This document shows positions 21,802 through 34,827 of a stretch of 64,000 bases of DNA, piece after piece. This DNA comes from Physcomitrium patens (taxonomy: Eukaryota > Streptophyta > Bryopsida > Funariales > Funariaceae). Each line of letters starts with the position of its first letter. Positions within the stretch are counted from its first letter, which is position 1. The translations under genes and the position numbers were made by a program. Below the pieces are notes generated by a model. The model had not been told where the DNA came from, did no database searches, and saw only the letters and a program-made list of their open reading frames with translations. Location of the stretch: contig NC_037265.1 in NCBI RefSeq assembly GCF_000002425.4, forward strand, positions 16,627,336-16,691,335. Reading direction: 5' to 3'.

Positions 21802-22678
21802 ATTTTAATTTTTTAATCTTCCAACTTTCATCTTTTATCTTAAAAAAAAAATTAACATCATGTTAGTACTGAACTTAAATATTTAAGGTTGTTAATTACT
21901 GAATTTTCAATTTTAGATGAAGTTTTGTCATAAAAACTTCATCCATAGATAACTTCCTATATAGAACTCCAATTTACATCATTAATACTACCTTGGAAAG
22001 CCCTAGACTAGCACTCTAGCATGGTATTCATTGTTTCTATTTTATTTTATTCTAATTCATAATTTTTAGAGTTTAAGTTTGATAGAATAAGTCTTGGAAG
22101 GTACCTAACTAAATGAACTACAAATGCTAAAAATTAAATCATAAAAAAATGTAACCAACTTATTCTATTGTTGGATTAATTTTATTTATTACCTCATTTT
22201 GGTTTTCCTATCCTATAGATGATTTGTATCTCCACATTAATTAAAATTGAGCTCTGATGTAAGTTATGATCTAATTAAATCAAATTTAAGTGAGAGGAGA
22301 AAAATCCAGTCACACTTGGCCTTAAATGGATTGCCTTAAAGTGGTCCTAAACTATAGTGTGATCTTAGATAATATCTTGAAGTCTATTAGACATGACTTT
22401 CAACCAATAGAAATGAAGTCCTCTATCACTCATCTTATTTACTCACATGAAATGGCCTAAAAGTCAAAATATTATACTTTTGATTTCAAAGCCCCTTTAA
22501 ACTTCTTATTGATAAATCTTATAACTTCTATCTTTAATTACAAAACTTAAACTATAAATTTAAATAAATTAAAGAAATATTTTTTATATTTTTTATTTTA
22601 TTTAATTTTTAATTATAATCCAAAATTTTATATCATTTCATATTATTTTAACATATTATGCTATTTTTCAACATGACA

Positions 22679-22820
22679 TCTATTTCTTCTAAACCTGCTT
22701 ATCTTCAGCAAGTATCAATCTAACCATCTTTTTTTTTATCATCTCTATTTGTTTGTGCATCTTTCATTTGGTCTAAGTTTAATCTTTCAAAATTTAGAAG
22801 ATTACTTAGAATAAATTTTT
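22679..22820. other. Short spacer, nothing recognised
   Basis: Slightly less AT-rich spacer between the E-like repeat and the A' LTR. Nothing recognised. Confidence 0.5.
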
Positions 22821-23358
22821 ATTACAAATATATATAGATATTATAATAAATATCTATATAATTAGATAGAATTTAGTAAAAATATATAAAAATAGATTAA
22901 TTTTATAATATCTTTTAGAAAAGCTTCTTAAAAGCTTTATAGATGTTGCTTTGACTTTAAATGTGTTTGTAGTTGATTAATAGGTTAGAAACTTGGTCAA
23001 CAAGTTAACTATATGTTAGTAGCTTGCAAAACAAGCTAATTATGTAGTATACATATAGAAACTTATCTTACACATTAAAATATGTGTCTTATAAAGTCAA
23101 CATGTTTTAGAGGTTCTACACAACATCACCACATAGCTCTTAGTTAAGAATATATATGGAGGCACGAATGAAGCCTTCTTCACTCTTGTCAATGCCTTTC
23201 TAGTCCTTAGTCTTGTTTCAAAACTTTCTAGAGTTCTTGTTTTTAGCAATAGCTATTCTAATTCAATATAATATCATCTTTGAGTGATTTTTTAGTTTCT
23301 TTCAATGACACAAAAGTGTATTACGGATTTTCTTTTTATGAGATTTATATCTTTGATA
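22821..23358 (+). repeat. 5' LTR of A' relic
   Basis: A'-type LTR, start approximate because the first bases are decayed, ending CTTTGATA. It keeps the TATATATGGA box, the inverted repeat ending CTTCACTCTTGTC (23179-23191) and, just inside the element, TTTACAAGAGT at 23361-23371, which is complementary at 10 of 11 positions to ACTCTTGTCAA at 23182-23192. Confidence 0.8.
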
Positions 23359-24289
23359 GTTTTACAAGAGTATTAACTTACTATTTTTATCTTATTTTAG
23401 AAGTGAGTAGATTACTTTAGTTTTATTATTATATTTTGAAGGTTGCAAACTATCCATCTTTAAACAAAAAAATCTTATTTTCTAATAATAATCTTTTTTT
23501 CAAAGATAATAGAGTACCTCATTTTATAGAAATTTTTATTTGATATTAGAGGTTAAAAATTACTCACTTATAATTTAACTTCTTGAATTTGTTTGAATTA
23601 TCTATAAAAAGAAAGATTATACATTGTACTCTCAGTAAAAGTGAAAATAGATTTATAACTATTACAAATCTTTATGAGCTTGTCAATATTCTAAGAGTGG
23701 AAATCTCACATATTTCCAATGTGAATCATGGAGGTACTATGCCTATACCTATGGAAGAAGTTCAAAGTTTGCAAGAAGAAGTTGTGTAATTAAACAAAGC
23801 AAGTAGATCAACCTTACAACCAAATCTAACGAATTTTGCTTCTATAAGTATGATAGAAACAAAGATTAGTATGTTAGAGAAGTTTAATAGAATAAGATCA
23901 AAATTTTGAGGATTTTTACAACAAGTTAAGTACTATCTAAGGTTGCATATTTTCTAATACCTGAATGGATCTACTCAAATGAGATTTATATGTGTACTTC
24001 TATCAAAAAGTGCTTTCTCTTGATTTGCATCTTAAATGGAAAAGAATTTATAATTCTTTTATGATTTGAATTCATTCTTAGAAGTATCTACAGCCATATT
24101 TAGAAAAATTAATTAAAAAAGAATAGTAGAGAACAAGTTCTTATCTTTACAACAAGGATCACAATTAGCCACTATATATACTACTGAATTCCAAAACCTT
24201 GCTTGCAATGTGGATTGGAATGACAAGGCCTTTATCAATCAATTTTGATGTAAATTGAAAGATAATGCAAAGACTTGTTACTCTGACAA

Positions 24290-27200
24290 ACAATTAGTCA
24301 AATCTTTTGTGGGAAGATTATCAACTTTTGAAAAGTCAAATGTATCAAGTCATGAATAATAATCATAATTGGCAAAGAAAGGTATTTATTGTAGAAGAAT
24401 ATACGAAATTATTGTATGTAAATTTTGTTAATGATAAAAGAGTATTCCAATCATCTTGATGATAGTTGATGGTACACCTCAAGTATTGTTCCAAAATTTA
24501 ATTTATCTATTTTGTTTGTCCATCAATTTCAGAATAAAAAGCCAAAGAAAGCTTTATATCCACCTTTAAAATCTTAAAAAAGGTTCTCTAAAATCTTAAT
24601 TTAAATTAAATCTTCTTATCAAATATAATATTTTTAGGCAATTCGTAATAATAATAGATGTTGTTAAGAAAAAACTTAGTTGTTTCTTCACTTGTGATAG
24701 ATTTTGTACATGGTATAAAATATGCCATCTTATTAAAATGATCTACTACTACAAATTTAGAATCATACAAACCTAAGACTAAAATATTCTTAATAAATTC
24801 TATAGAAACGGAAGACCATGATTGTTCTCGAATAAATAATGGTTGAAGAAGTCCATAAGGTTGATGGCAAGGAATTTTAAATCTTGAATAAATATTATAT
24901 GATTGTATAAAGTCTTTGATTGCCTTCCACATTTGAAGCCACCAAAAATCTCTTGATATTAGCTCCAAAGTCTTGTTGTATCCAAAATATCCAATTACAA
25001 AAAAGTCATGACGAGTTTAAAGAATGTGTAATTATATTCCTTCTTTTAGACTCTATTTTCTTTCTTTGAAATAGAATAGATTATTCTTAAACTTGAACTT
25101 GGAAGTACCATGAAACTTAGAAGAATTATTTTTGATATCATGGACAAGAGGATCAAAAGACATACTTGATTGAATTTCCTTGACAAATGTTGTATCAACA
25201 ATCAATGTTGATTTTATTGCTTAAAGGTAAAAATATTCTGGCTTCAAGAGAATCGTTCTTTGTTGATAAAAAATAATGCATCCCTTTTTTTTGGTATAAG
25301 ATAAGAATTTTTAAAAAGGGCGTCTAATAAACCTTTTTATTTTTTAGGTCGATAAGTGATCTTGAAATCAAATCTTAATGAAGACATGCTCCAACAAGCT
25401 TAGAGAGGATTTTAAATACGTGCTGACATGAAATACTTAAGGTTCTTGTGATTTGTATATATGGTGATAGGACTCACGATGCCTTCTAAATAATGATGCC
25501 ATTCTTAAAATGAATCTAAAATTATAATGAGCTCTTTGTCGTGGATCTCATAATTAATCTTCACTGCTAAAATTTTTTTGGAATGGAAAGCTACTAGATC
25601 GAATTTGTTGTTTGCTCCCATTTCTGATAATACTATACAAAAGGCAAAGTCTGATGCATTTTTTTCCATGAAAAATATCTTACAGAAGTCAATATGATAT
25701 TAGATTGGTATATAAGTAAATTTCTTTTTTAAAGCATTAAACGATGCTATGGCTTCTTTATTCTTCTCAAGTTTATCTTTACAAGTTAAACGTGTAAGTA
25801 GAGCTGTAACTTGAAAAATATTCTTAATGAAGGTCTAATAGTAATTATCAAAGCTCAAAAAAAAATACATGTCTTTTATTATTCTTAGAATCTTTCAATC
25901 CATGATAGTCCATCATTAGTCCTTCATTGGAAATAATGTATCCTCGAAAGTCAATTTGAATAGTATAGAATATATACTTTTCTAACTTCACATATAATCC
26001 TACATCTCTAAGTGTTTGTAACATATAACAAATATAAACTTCATGCTCTTCTATGTTTTTAGAGTCAATTAAGATGTCCTTCAAATAACAAACAATAAAA
26101 TCATCAAAAAACTTACAAAAGATATCATTTATTAAATGTTAAAAAGAAACTAGTGCATTTGTAAATCCGAAAGGCATGACATTATATTCAAAATGTCCAT
26201 ATCTCGTTCAAAACGTAGTTTTTCATTCATAATTTTTTTAATGCATACTAGAATATATGCTCTTTATAAATCTATTTTTATATAGATCTTTGCTTAATTC
26301 AATTAATCAAAAAGTCATGAAATCAAAGATAGGAGATATCTATTCTTGATAGTGATCTTGTTGAGTCTTCCATAGTGCACACAGATCTGCAAAGAACTAT
26401 CTTTTTTCTTCACAAATAAGATAGGAGTGCTGATTGGAGATTTAGAATATCAAATAAAATTCTTAGCCAAGTTTTCATCAATATACTCTTTGAGTGCAAC
26501 CAACTTATTTTGTGATAGGCTATAGATTGGTCCAAATGGTGGCTGAGTTCTTATGTGAAGATCATTAGAACAATCATATGGAGAATGATCTTGAAGAATA
26601 TTTATATTTTTCTTTTCAAAAATGTCCTAGAAATCTTGATATTGACTAAGAATACTACTTAACATCTTTTTACCATCAAAAATAGGTGTGTCATATAAGG
26701 CAAAAGATAATCTTTTTTGGATGGCATGTATAAAAGCTCTTATACCTACTAGTAAGGATTTGGATGTACTAGACTTATATATTTCTATTTGACTAAGAAG
26801 ATTTTGGATTAAACTATCAAAATAAATAAAGTTACAAGAAATCCAATCTATCCAAGAATTATATTTTTTTAACAAAGATATTTGTAAAATAACTAGATTG
26901 AACAGAGATCTTATGACAATAAATATTATTGTACTATTATGATCTTTAATTGCTACATCTAAAGAAATGATCTCATATGTAACATCTTCAAAAGATAGCA
27001 AACAATCATCTATGGCTTCTACATATATAAGTTTAGTTTTTTCGACTAATGATATCTCTTATTTTTTGATAAAATCTTTATCCATTAAATAGGCTAAGGC
27101 TCCTAAATCTAATAAAGCTAAGACTTTGTGATTTTTTGGTCCTAAATAAACTTCTATTGTAAAACAAGGTGAAGAATTTAAAGAGAGAATAAGACCTTTA

Positions 27201-27600
27201 CTAGGAGTTATATGAGATTTTAGCCACACAATCTCTATTGTAGCTAGAAAAACTTGTTTTTTGATACCTTATCTTCTTTAGCAACCATGCTTCTCATTTT
27301 GTGATTGCGTTATTTCTTTAGATAATATTAATGAATGTATTTAGCTTCTCTATGATATTAGCATAAGCCCTCTTGACATTTTTGAGTATTTTTCTACTCT
27401 ATGAGGGATTTAAATTTACCATATTAATTTGCATTAGTTCTAACCTCAATAAATAAGTTTCTAAAAACTTTGAAATTGTCATTATTATTTGATTTATTCC
27501 TCTTTAGCCAAATCTTTGTTCTTAACATCTCTTAAATAATCAATTATCACATGCAATGGCTTGAGTAATAAATTGTTCCAAATATTTTTCTTTTGACATT
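24290..27600 (-). mobile_element. Minus-strand chromovirus pol block
   Basis: Read right to left: gag C-terminus with knuckle region (about 27590-27230), protease (about 27200-26630), RT (about 26550-25850), RNase H (about 25700-25400) and integrase (about 24970-24290). Examples are RDVGLYVKLEKYIFYTIQ for RT and ISRDFWWLQMWKAIKDF for integrase. It lies between two + strand parts of the same family. Broken in many places. Confidence 0.85.
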
Positions 27601-27602
27601 AT

Positions 27603-28052
27603 TAGCTACATACAATAATGAAGGCGAAGTTAAAGGAAGCTCAAGAATGACAAAAAATTAATACATATGTCTATTGCAAGAAACAACGATAATGTAGGTA
27701 ATAAGGTATGGTTACTTCATTGCAATATCAAGACTACTTGTCCTTGTGGCAAGTTAAAATTATATAGGCTTTGGCCTTTTCTAATTAATAAAGAAGTTAA
27801 TCCTATTGCTTATCAATTATATCTATTCGAGTCTATGAAGATCCACCTTGTATTTCACATATATCTTTTTGAGTCATATATGATAGTACATATCTTGAAA
27901 AGAAGATAAATGCCACCTCTTCCTATAGAAGTGGATAATAATCAAGAATTTAAGGTGGAAGAAGTCTTAGATTCAAGGTTGTGCCAAAATATGTTGAAAT
28001 ATCTTATTTATTGGCATGGATATTATATTAGTAAATGCACATAAGAGCCAAC
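27603..28052 (+). mobile_element. Integrase C-terminus and chromodomain relic
   Basis: Matches the young pol around residues 990-1138, including NIKTTCPCGKL for the GPF-region approach and EEVLDS before the chromodomain. Interrupted at 28052 by the LTR of element B; the same sequence resumes at 34191. Confidence 0.8.
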
Positions 28053-28471
28053 TGTCAAGGACATACACTAGGAAGTTGTAGAAGATTCTAGAAGGTACTA
28101 GAGAAGCTTTGTAGTTTGTAGAAATTACTTGAGAAGTTTTTAAGCTCGTGGAAGCTACTTGAGAAGTTTCTTAGCTTATAGAAGCTGCTTGAGAAGCTTC
28201 CTAACTCATAGAAGTTATTTGAAAAGCTTCCTAATTTGTAGAAGCTACTTGAGAAGCTTCCTAATTTGTGGAAGCTACTTGAGAAGCTTCCTAACTTGTA
28301 GTATATATAGGAGCCAAGACTGAGGAGATTCTCAATCTTGGCAACACACCTCTTGGAGCTCTAGCTCACCTCTCTAGTGTTGTTCTTGTACTCATCTGAC
28401 AAATCTAGTTCTTGCTGATTCTTCTTGAGCTTCTTATTTAGATTTCCAGTCAATATTCTAAATTCGTAACA
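28053..28471 (+). repeat. 5' LTR of element B
   Basis: 419 bp, begins TGTCAAGGACATAC and ends TTCGTAACA. U3 is mostly a 30-bp tandem repeat (28100-28300). TATA box at 28302-28309, followed by a near-perfect inverted repeat (GCCAAGACTGAG and CTCAATCTTGGC). Just inside the element, TTGTCAAGACT (28474-28484) is largely complementary to AATCTTGGCAA (28334-28344). Confidence 0.9.
28100..28300 (+). repeat. 30-bp tandem repeats in U3 with GAAnnTTC words
   Basis: About seven units of a 30-bp repeat with core GAAGCTACTTGAGAAGCTTC, running up to the TATA box. Most units hold GAAGCTTC, a GAAnnTTC word of the type bound by heat-shock factors. The 3' LTR is 30 bp shorter, consistent with one unit fewer. 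The regulatory reading is inference. Confidence 0.75.
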
Positions 28472-31400
28472 GTTTGTCAAGACTACACTCATCTTTCATA
28501 TCAGAGCTAGTTCCTTCTCGTTAGAATGTGGATTATCCCTCTACTTGAAGGTGCTGGTATTTTAGAGGTTGCAGATTATCCTCCACTAAATTCATATTTC
28601 TTCTATAATATTAGAGTCTTATCTTTCTTTGAGAGAGTGGATTATCCCTCTTCTTGAAGGTTTTAAGGTGTTTTAGAGGTTGCGGAGTACCCTCCTGTAA
28701 ACCAATACTACCTTCTTCTAGAGTCATTTCTTTCCTTCTTAGAATGGCCAAAGGACAAGATATTAGTATGACTGAAAGTTCGAAGTCCAAATTGGATGCT
28801 ATTATAAATGCTCTTGCTACGTTATCACAGAGAATTGCAGAGATTGAAGGAATCATTGCAAGACTTCATAATGATGGAGCATCCGAGATGGCACAATCAA
28901 GGATTCACAGCCTCAAGCTTCAATATTAAAAGAAGCAGCTTTGCCTCTAGTTCAACAAGGATCGTTCATCTTACAATGAAAAGAACCCTGAATTAGCCTT
29001 CCAGATAAGTTCGATGGTACACATTCCAAGTTTCAAGGTTTTGTCAATCAAATTAGATTGATAATAGCTTTACAGCCCGAACGCTATCCGACGAAGGAGT
29101 CACGTGTTAGACTGGTTGGAACTTTGCTCACGGGGTAAGCTCTATCATGGTTTATTCCTTTGTTTGAGAAATGATCATCAATTTTGAACAACTTCAAAAC
29201 TTTTTTGGAGGCATTTGCGGAAGTATTTGGCGAACATGACAAAGCACAATGGGCTACAACAAAAATCCGATTTCTACGACAAAAGGCATGCTTTGTGTCA
29301 GTCTATGCATTAGATTTCAGATAATTTGCGTGTGACATCAACTGGGACGAGGAAGCATTGATGAGTCAATTTTATTGGAGCTTGAAGGATGACGTGAAGG
29401 ATTTGTTATTATCTCTTCTTGATCCACAAATGCTCAACGACACTATTAGCCAAGCTATGAAGTACAATAATTGCCTGTTCTAACGTTGCCAAGACCAATG
29501 CTCAAAATAATATATGGCTCACCATGCTCCAAGTATGTCAACAAGCAGCGTGAAGTCACATTCAAAGGTAGAAGACATGCAAATTAACGCGGTACGTATC
29601 AAAACTTTAACTCTAAAAGAAAAAAAGTGGTGTATGGAAGAAGGACTATACTTGTATTGCAGTAAAGAAGGCCACAGAGCTGGAAATTGCTTCAAGAAGC
29701 AAAATCGACACATTGTCAAGACCAGAGGTGCATTTGTTTAAAAAAGCAAAGTTACCCAGTCACAATAAGGACCGTACGGCTGGACAATTCAATATCACAA
29801 CAATAATTAGGTTCCTCTCTTTTTGCTTAGCTTTTCCATTGCTTTACCATTGCTCTATCTTTTGGCCCTCAAAAATTAAAAACCTTAGCGTTATTAGATT
29901 CAAGAGTATCTACTTGCTTTTTAGACAAAGAATTTGTTAAGCGACACAAAATTCTTCTAGTATAAAAACCTAAATTTGTTCACGTAGAAGTAATAGATGG
30001 ACGACCTTTATTGTCTAATAGTTTCACCCATAAATAGAATCTATAGAAGTGATATTTAAAGACCATAGTAGTTATATTATTTTCAATATTATTAGAATCC
30101 CATCAAATCATGTTATTCTTGGTCTTTCTTAGCTAGAAATGCATAACTCATCCATAGATTAGAGGTTATGAAGGATGACATTTCCTATAGAACATTTCGA
30201 GAATAAGCCTGTTTAAAGATCCCGAATCAAAAAACCCTTATTTATTGGAGCAAGAGCGTTTGTAACATCGTCCAAAGAAGGCACATTGTTTGGCATTTAT
30301 GCAACTCCAACTAGCATAGAGAAGATTCCAACAGCAAATATACCAGAGCAATATAAAGATTTTGAAGACGTGTTTCAAAAGAAGAATGCCGACATGCTAC
30401 CAGAGCATTGACCATACGATTGTGCCATAGACTTGCAAGAAAGAGTACAACCACCTTTTGGCCTAATCTATAATTTGTCGTAGACGGAGTTAGCAGAGTT
30501 ACAGAAGTACATTGGCGAGAATCTAACCAAGAATTTCATTTGTCATTTGAAGTCGCCAGTTGGGACACCAATCTAATTTGTGAAGAATAAAGATGGCTTG
30601 CTATGGATGTGCGTGGATTATCGAGGTCTCAATAAGGTGAAAAAGTAGAATCGTTATCCATTACCCTTGATATCAGATCTTCTAGAGCAACTTAGATGTG
30701 CAAGGATCCTTATAAAGATTGATCTAAGGAGAACTTACAATCTCGTACAAATCAAGAAAGGAGACAAATCGAAGACAGCTTTTCGTACAAAGTATGGCCA
30801 TTTTGAATATAATGTCATGCCTTTTGGTCTTATCAATGCTTCAGCATTCTTTCAACACATGATGAATGATATCTTTCGGGAGCACCTTGATGATTTTGTT
30901 GTCATCTATCTAGACAATATATTGATATTTTCCAAGAACATAGAAGAGGATGAGAGACATGTTTATCTAGTCCTTGAAAAACTCCATGAGCGAGGACTTT
31001 ATGCTAAGTTAGAAAAGTACTTGTTTAATAAAACTGAGATGGAGTTTTTGGGATTCATTGCAACTACAGAAGGCTTGAAGATAGATCCTAAGAAGGTGGA
31101 AGTAATTGTATCATGGAAAGTTTGAAAGACGATTAAAGATGTACAATGTTTTTTTGGCTTTGCTAACTTCTATCAGATCTTCATCAAGAATTATTCTCAA
31201 GTTGCTGCTCCGTTCACTCAGTTGACATGTAAAGACAAGCTTGAATTGGGACCTCTAGCGGATAAAATATTTCAAGATCTTAAGGCGGCATTTACTATAG
31301 CTCCAATCTCAGTACATCAAGACTTTGCGAAGGCCTTCTATTTGGAGATCGATGCTTCAAATTTTGCTATGGGAGTTGTACTTTTGCAGATATGCACAAA

Positions 31401-33398
31401 CAAGAAGTTTCATCCGGTTGTGTTCTATTCTCAAAAGTTTTCTGCTGCTGAGATCAACTATGAGATCTATGATAAAGAACTTCTTGTGATAGTAGATTCT
31501 TTCCAAGAATGGCATCACTTTCTCAAAGAAGCTGTGCATCCGGTGACCGTATATATGGATTATAAGAATTTGGAGTACTTTCTATCGGCTCAAGTTTCGA
31601 ATCATCATTAAGCTGGATGAAATATATTGCTATGAAGGTTTGACTTTGTTATTACTTATCCGAATGGGAAGCAACAAGGACTATTCAATGCATTATCAAG
31701 CAGATCATATCTAGCGCCAAAGGCTGGAGAAGCAGCGTTTGATCAATAATGTACAACATTATTGAAGTCAAAATAATTCAAGCTTTGCTATGCTACAGTG
31801 TCAATTGATGTTGACTTCCTCAACAAAATACGTATTGTGACTATTGGAGATTCTGTAGCCCTCGATATCATGCAACGTATCAATAATGACAAGTTTAAGA
31901 TGGAAAGAAATCTTTTGTACTTTGAGAAGCAGTTGTATATTCCAAAGGGACCAACACGACTTCGAGTTCTCCAATCTAGACATGACTTTCTAACTGCGGG
32001 ATATTTTGGATTCAATAAGACCTTAGAACTTATTTCTTGAGATTTTTGGTGGCCTCAAATGTAGAAGAATGTCAAGGATTTTGTCCTCTTCTCTGACATC
32101 TGTTGAAGTTTTAAAAACCCTTGGCATCATCATTATGGTCTTCTTCAGCCATTGCCTATTCTACATCGATCATAGTCTTCAGTTTCCATGGACTTTATTA
32201 TGGACCTGCTGCCATCAAATTCATTTGACAGCATCTTTGTTGTGATAGATCCGCTTACAAAGATGGCACACTTTGTCCCTTGCAAGAAAACATCGTCAAG
32301 TAAAGACACAACAAGGCTCTTCCTTAATAATATGTATAGATATCATGGTTTACCAGATGATATTATGTAGGATCAAAGAATCCAATTCGTATCAAAGTTC
32401 TGGAGATCTCTCTTTGAGACATTGAAGATAGATATCAAGCTTTCTTTGGCTTTCCTTCCTCAAACTGACGGCCAAACGCAACAAGTGAATCAAACTTTGG
32501 AGCAGTATTTAGGATGCAGCATCAACTATCAGTAAGATGATTGGACTGCATATCTATCATTAGTCAAGTTTGCATATAACAACATCCTTCATGCATTGAT
32601 TCAATAAACACTATTCTTTTTCAACAATGGGTATCATCTGAAGCTTGATTTGTTGAGTCCATCAATCAATAACAACCCAACAGCTGAAGGATTTGTGAAA
32701 CAACTATCAGAGCTTCAAACTATATTGAAGCTTGAATTGCAAACCGCCCAAAAAGCTTACAAGGCATCCGCACATAAATTTTAAAATCAGGCACCTACTT
32801 TCAAAATTAGAGATAAAGTATGGCTGCTTTGACGGAATATCAAAATCAAGTGGCCATGTGATGAGTTGGACTATCGGAGATTGGGACCATTTTTCATCCA
32901 GAAGCAAATCAATCCAGTGGTATACCGTCTAGGGTTACCGGCTACTATGAACGTACACCCAATCTTTCATGTTTCTTTGTTGGAGCCTTATTGAGAGTCG
33001 TCTTTTTTTAGAAGAGTGCAATGTCCACCACCTAGTATTGAAATTGAGAACCACGAGGAATATGAGGTAGAAAAGGTACTAGATTTGTAGCATAAGTGGA
33101 GAAAATTGGAATATCTAGTGCATTAGAGCGGCTATGATATCAATGAGCGCACATGGGAATTAGTAGAAAATCTTATCAATGCATTGCAAAAGGTACATGA
33201 GTTTCATCGATGCTATCCTCAGAAACCTAAGCCCTTTCGATGAAAGTTTTTTTAGTGAAGTCCCTTCTTCTTGAAGTCTCTTGATCCTCGGCCTTATAAA
33301 GAAGGGAGAGAAGAAACTCTAAAAGACATAGTTAGAGACTATAAATTTGTAACCTGAGCCTATTCTTCCATGTTTAGTGCTTATTTTTTTGGTCTGAT

Positions 33399-33752
33399 AT
33401 GGATAGCCAAGAGATAGATATCATACCAGTCATGTCCTTTGAACTGAGTATTTCATGAAGACAACCTCGAGATGAAGAACCGCCTGTACCACGAAGACAA
33501 CGGAAGATACTTAGTAATAGGTCGCTAGTGATTGTATTTGAGGTAGATCCTGTCTATGGTGATCTTTCCAAAGGAGTATTTGCAGGGCATTTTTACAATG
33601 AAGACATTGATGTTCATCCTTGGTTGGAAATCGAAGGCGTATGACACTATTGTTGGTTACAAGGACCAATGAACTATTTTCTGCGTGAACAACAATTAGA
33701 GTATATTGCAAACATTATGCGACAAATTTTCAACTTCTTACATTGGTACTGA
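33399..33752 (+). pseudogene. Third-ORF homologue in element B
   Basis: Between chromodomain and 3' LTR. Starts MDSQEIDIIPVMSFELS and carries RQRKILSNRSLVIVFEVDP, YCWLQGPMNYFLREQQ and EYIANIMRQIFNFL, aligning with the A protein's RCLVILLEV, HYRWLRGPINHL and EYVANTIRRIIDFL. Broken. Shared blocks can be written HY-x-WL-x-GP-x-N and EQ-xx-EY-x-AN. The similarity shows that the ORF predates the split of the A and B families. Confidence 0.75.
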
Positions 33753-33801
33753 CTCGCAATAAGAGTGCTTCTCAGAGACCTTGAAGCTAAAGGAGAGGTG
33801 A

Positions 33802-34190
33802 TGTCAAGGACATATACTAGGAAGTTGTAGAAGATTCTAGAAGGTACTAGAGAAGCTTTGTAGTTTGTAGAAACTACTTGAAAAGTTTTCAAGCTCATTG
33901 AAGTTGCTTGAAAAGTTTCCTAGCTTGTGGAAGCTGCTTGAGAAGCTTCCTAACTCATAGAAGTTGCTTGAGAAGCTTCCTAGTTTGTGGAAGCTATTTG
34001 AGAAGCTTCCTAGTTTATAGTATATATAAGAGCCGAGACTGAGGAGGTCCTCAATCTCGACAACACACCTCTTGGAGTTCTAGCTCACCTCTCTAGTGTT
34101 GTTCTTGTACTCATCTGACTAATCTAGTTCTTGCCGATTCTTCTTGAGCTTCTTATTTAGTTTTCTAGTTAGTATTCTAAATTCATGAAA
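33802..34190 (+). repeat. 3' LTR of element B
   Basis: 389 bp, begins TGTCAAGGACATAT. Same structure as the 5' LTR with one fewer 30-bp repeat. A purine-rich stretch (about 33789-33799, AAAGGAGAGG) precedes it and is the likely polypurine tract. Confidence 0.88.
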
Positions 34191-34367
34191 CTTATAAAGA
34201 ATCTTACAAATGTAGCAAAGAGGGTTGAAGCTTTTCTTTAACAACATCCATTAAAACAAGATGAAGAGTAGCAAATCTTTGCTATAAAAGAAACATGATT
34301 TAAAGAAGATAAAACTCTACCTTCTATCCTTCTTTGTAGCTTTTGTGTATTTGTGATGCTAAAAAGA
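34191..34367 (+). mobile_element. Chromodomain tail of A' relic
   Basis: Continues the A' chromodomain interrupted at 28052 (AGAATCTTACAAATGTAGC, compare 4510-4525), then the short spacer before the third ORF. Confidence 0.75.
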
Positions 34368-34790
34368 TGAAAAACCAACAACCAAAAAATTCAACTCAAT
34401 AGCTTTCATTTGAAAACTTACTAAACAAAATATTGTGATTATCACATCTTTCAAGATAATTAAATTGAGATGAAGATCTTTAAGAACATGTCTTTCCTTG
34501 AATAGTTGACAAGATACAACATGTTTGATCTCACGACCTTCAAAGAAACTCTTGATGTTTGGTGATTTTATTAGTGGTACGAACAACTCTTGACAATGTT
34601 TCAAATGTTTTATTTGAAGGAAGTTGTAAAGGCCTCAACAACAATCAAATACTAGGATGATCTTCTTACCTTGGTATGAGATACTATTGATGGCTAAGAG
34701 GACCTATCAACCATCTTTGAAGAGAACAAAGATAAGCATATGTGGTGAATATGATTTGCCACATCTTAGATTTTTTCAACATATAAAGAT
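34368..34790 (+). pseudogene. Relic of third ORF in A' copy
   Basis: Decayed counterpart of the ORF at 17846-18268, with recognisable stretches for VGTTPD, FEGS and GPINHL. Broken. It shows the ORF was present in the A' subfamily too. Confidence 0.75.
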
Positions 34791-34827
34791 TGTTCCTCAT
34801 GAAACTCATTTCTAGAAGGGGGGATAA

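Larger units (their letters stand above)
19652..22678 (-). repeat. Long LTR-like repeat related to family E
   Basis: On the minus strand it starts TGTCATGTTG at 22678 and could end at 19652 (CATTGACA on the minus strand), about 3 kb. It shares with the E repeats the stretch reading TTTGAGCCAAAAATTT on the + strand (about 19710) and the CAACCAATAGAAATGAAGT region (about 22394). It contains an internal tandem duplication (20900-21340) and an ATT microsatellite. No protein domain. Flanks show no clear target duplication, so the ends are approximate. Confidence 0.45.
28053..34190 (+). mobile_element. Broken chromovirus, family B
   Basis: A second chromovirus family, distinct from A but with the same plan: 5' LTR, leader, gag (about 28744-29740, with LSQRIAEIEGI coiled-coil-like start and a zinc-knuckle region), protease (about 29880-30340), RT (about 30560-31130, with FEYNVMPFGL), RNase H (about 31330-31710, with YDKELLVIVDSFQEW), integrase (about 31950-32640), chromodomain (about 33060-33225), third-ORF homologue and 3' LTR. 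It is broken with many breaks but clearly less decayed than its host copy. LTRs are about 92% identical by eye, so it is younger than the A' relic and older than element A. Confidence 0.9.

Noticed and set aside
28100-28300. CRISPR-like array (30-bp repeats).
   Set aside because: Direct tandem repeats without spacers, inside a eukaryotic LTR.
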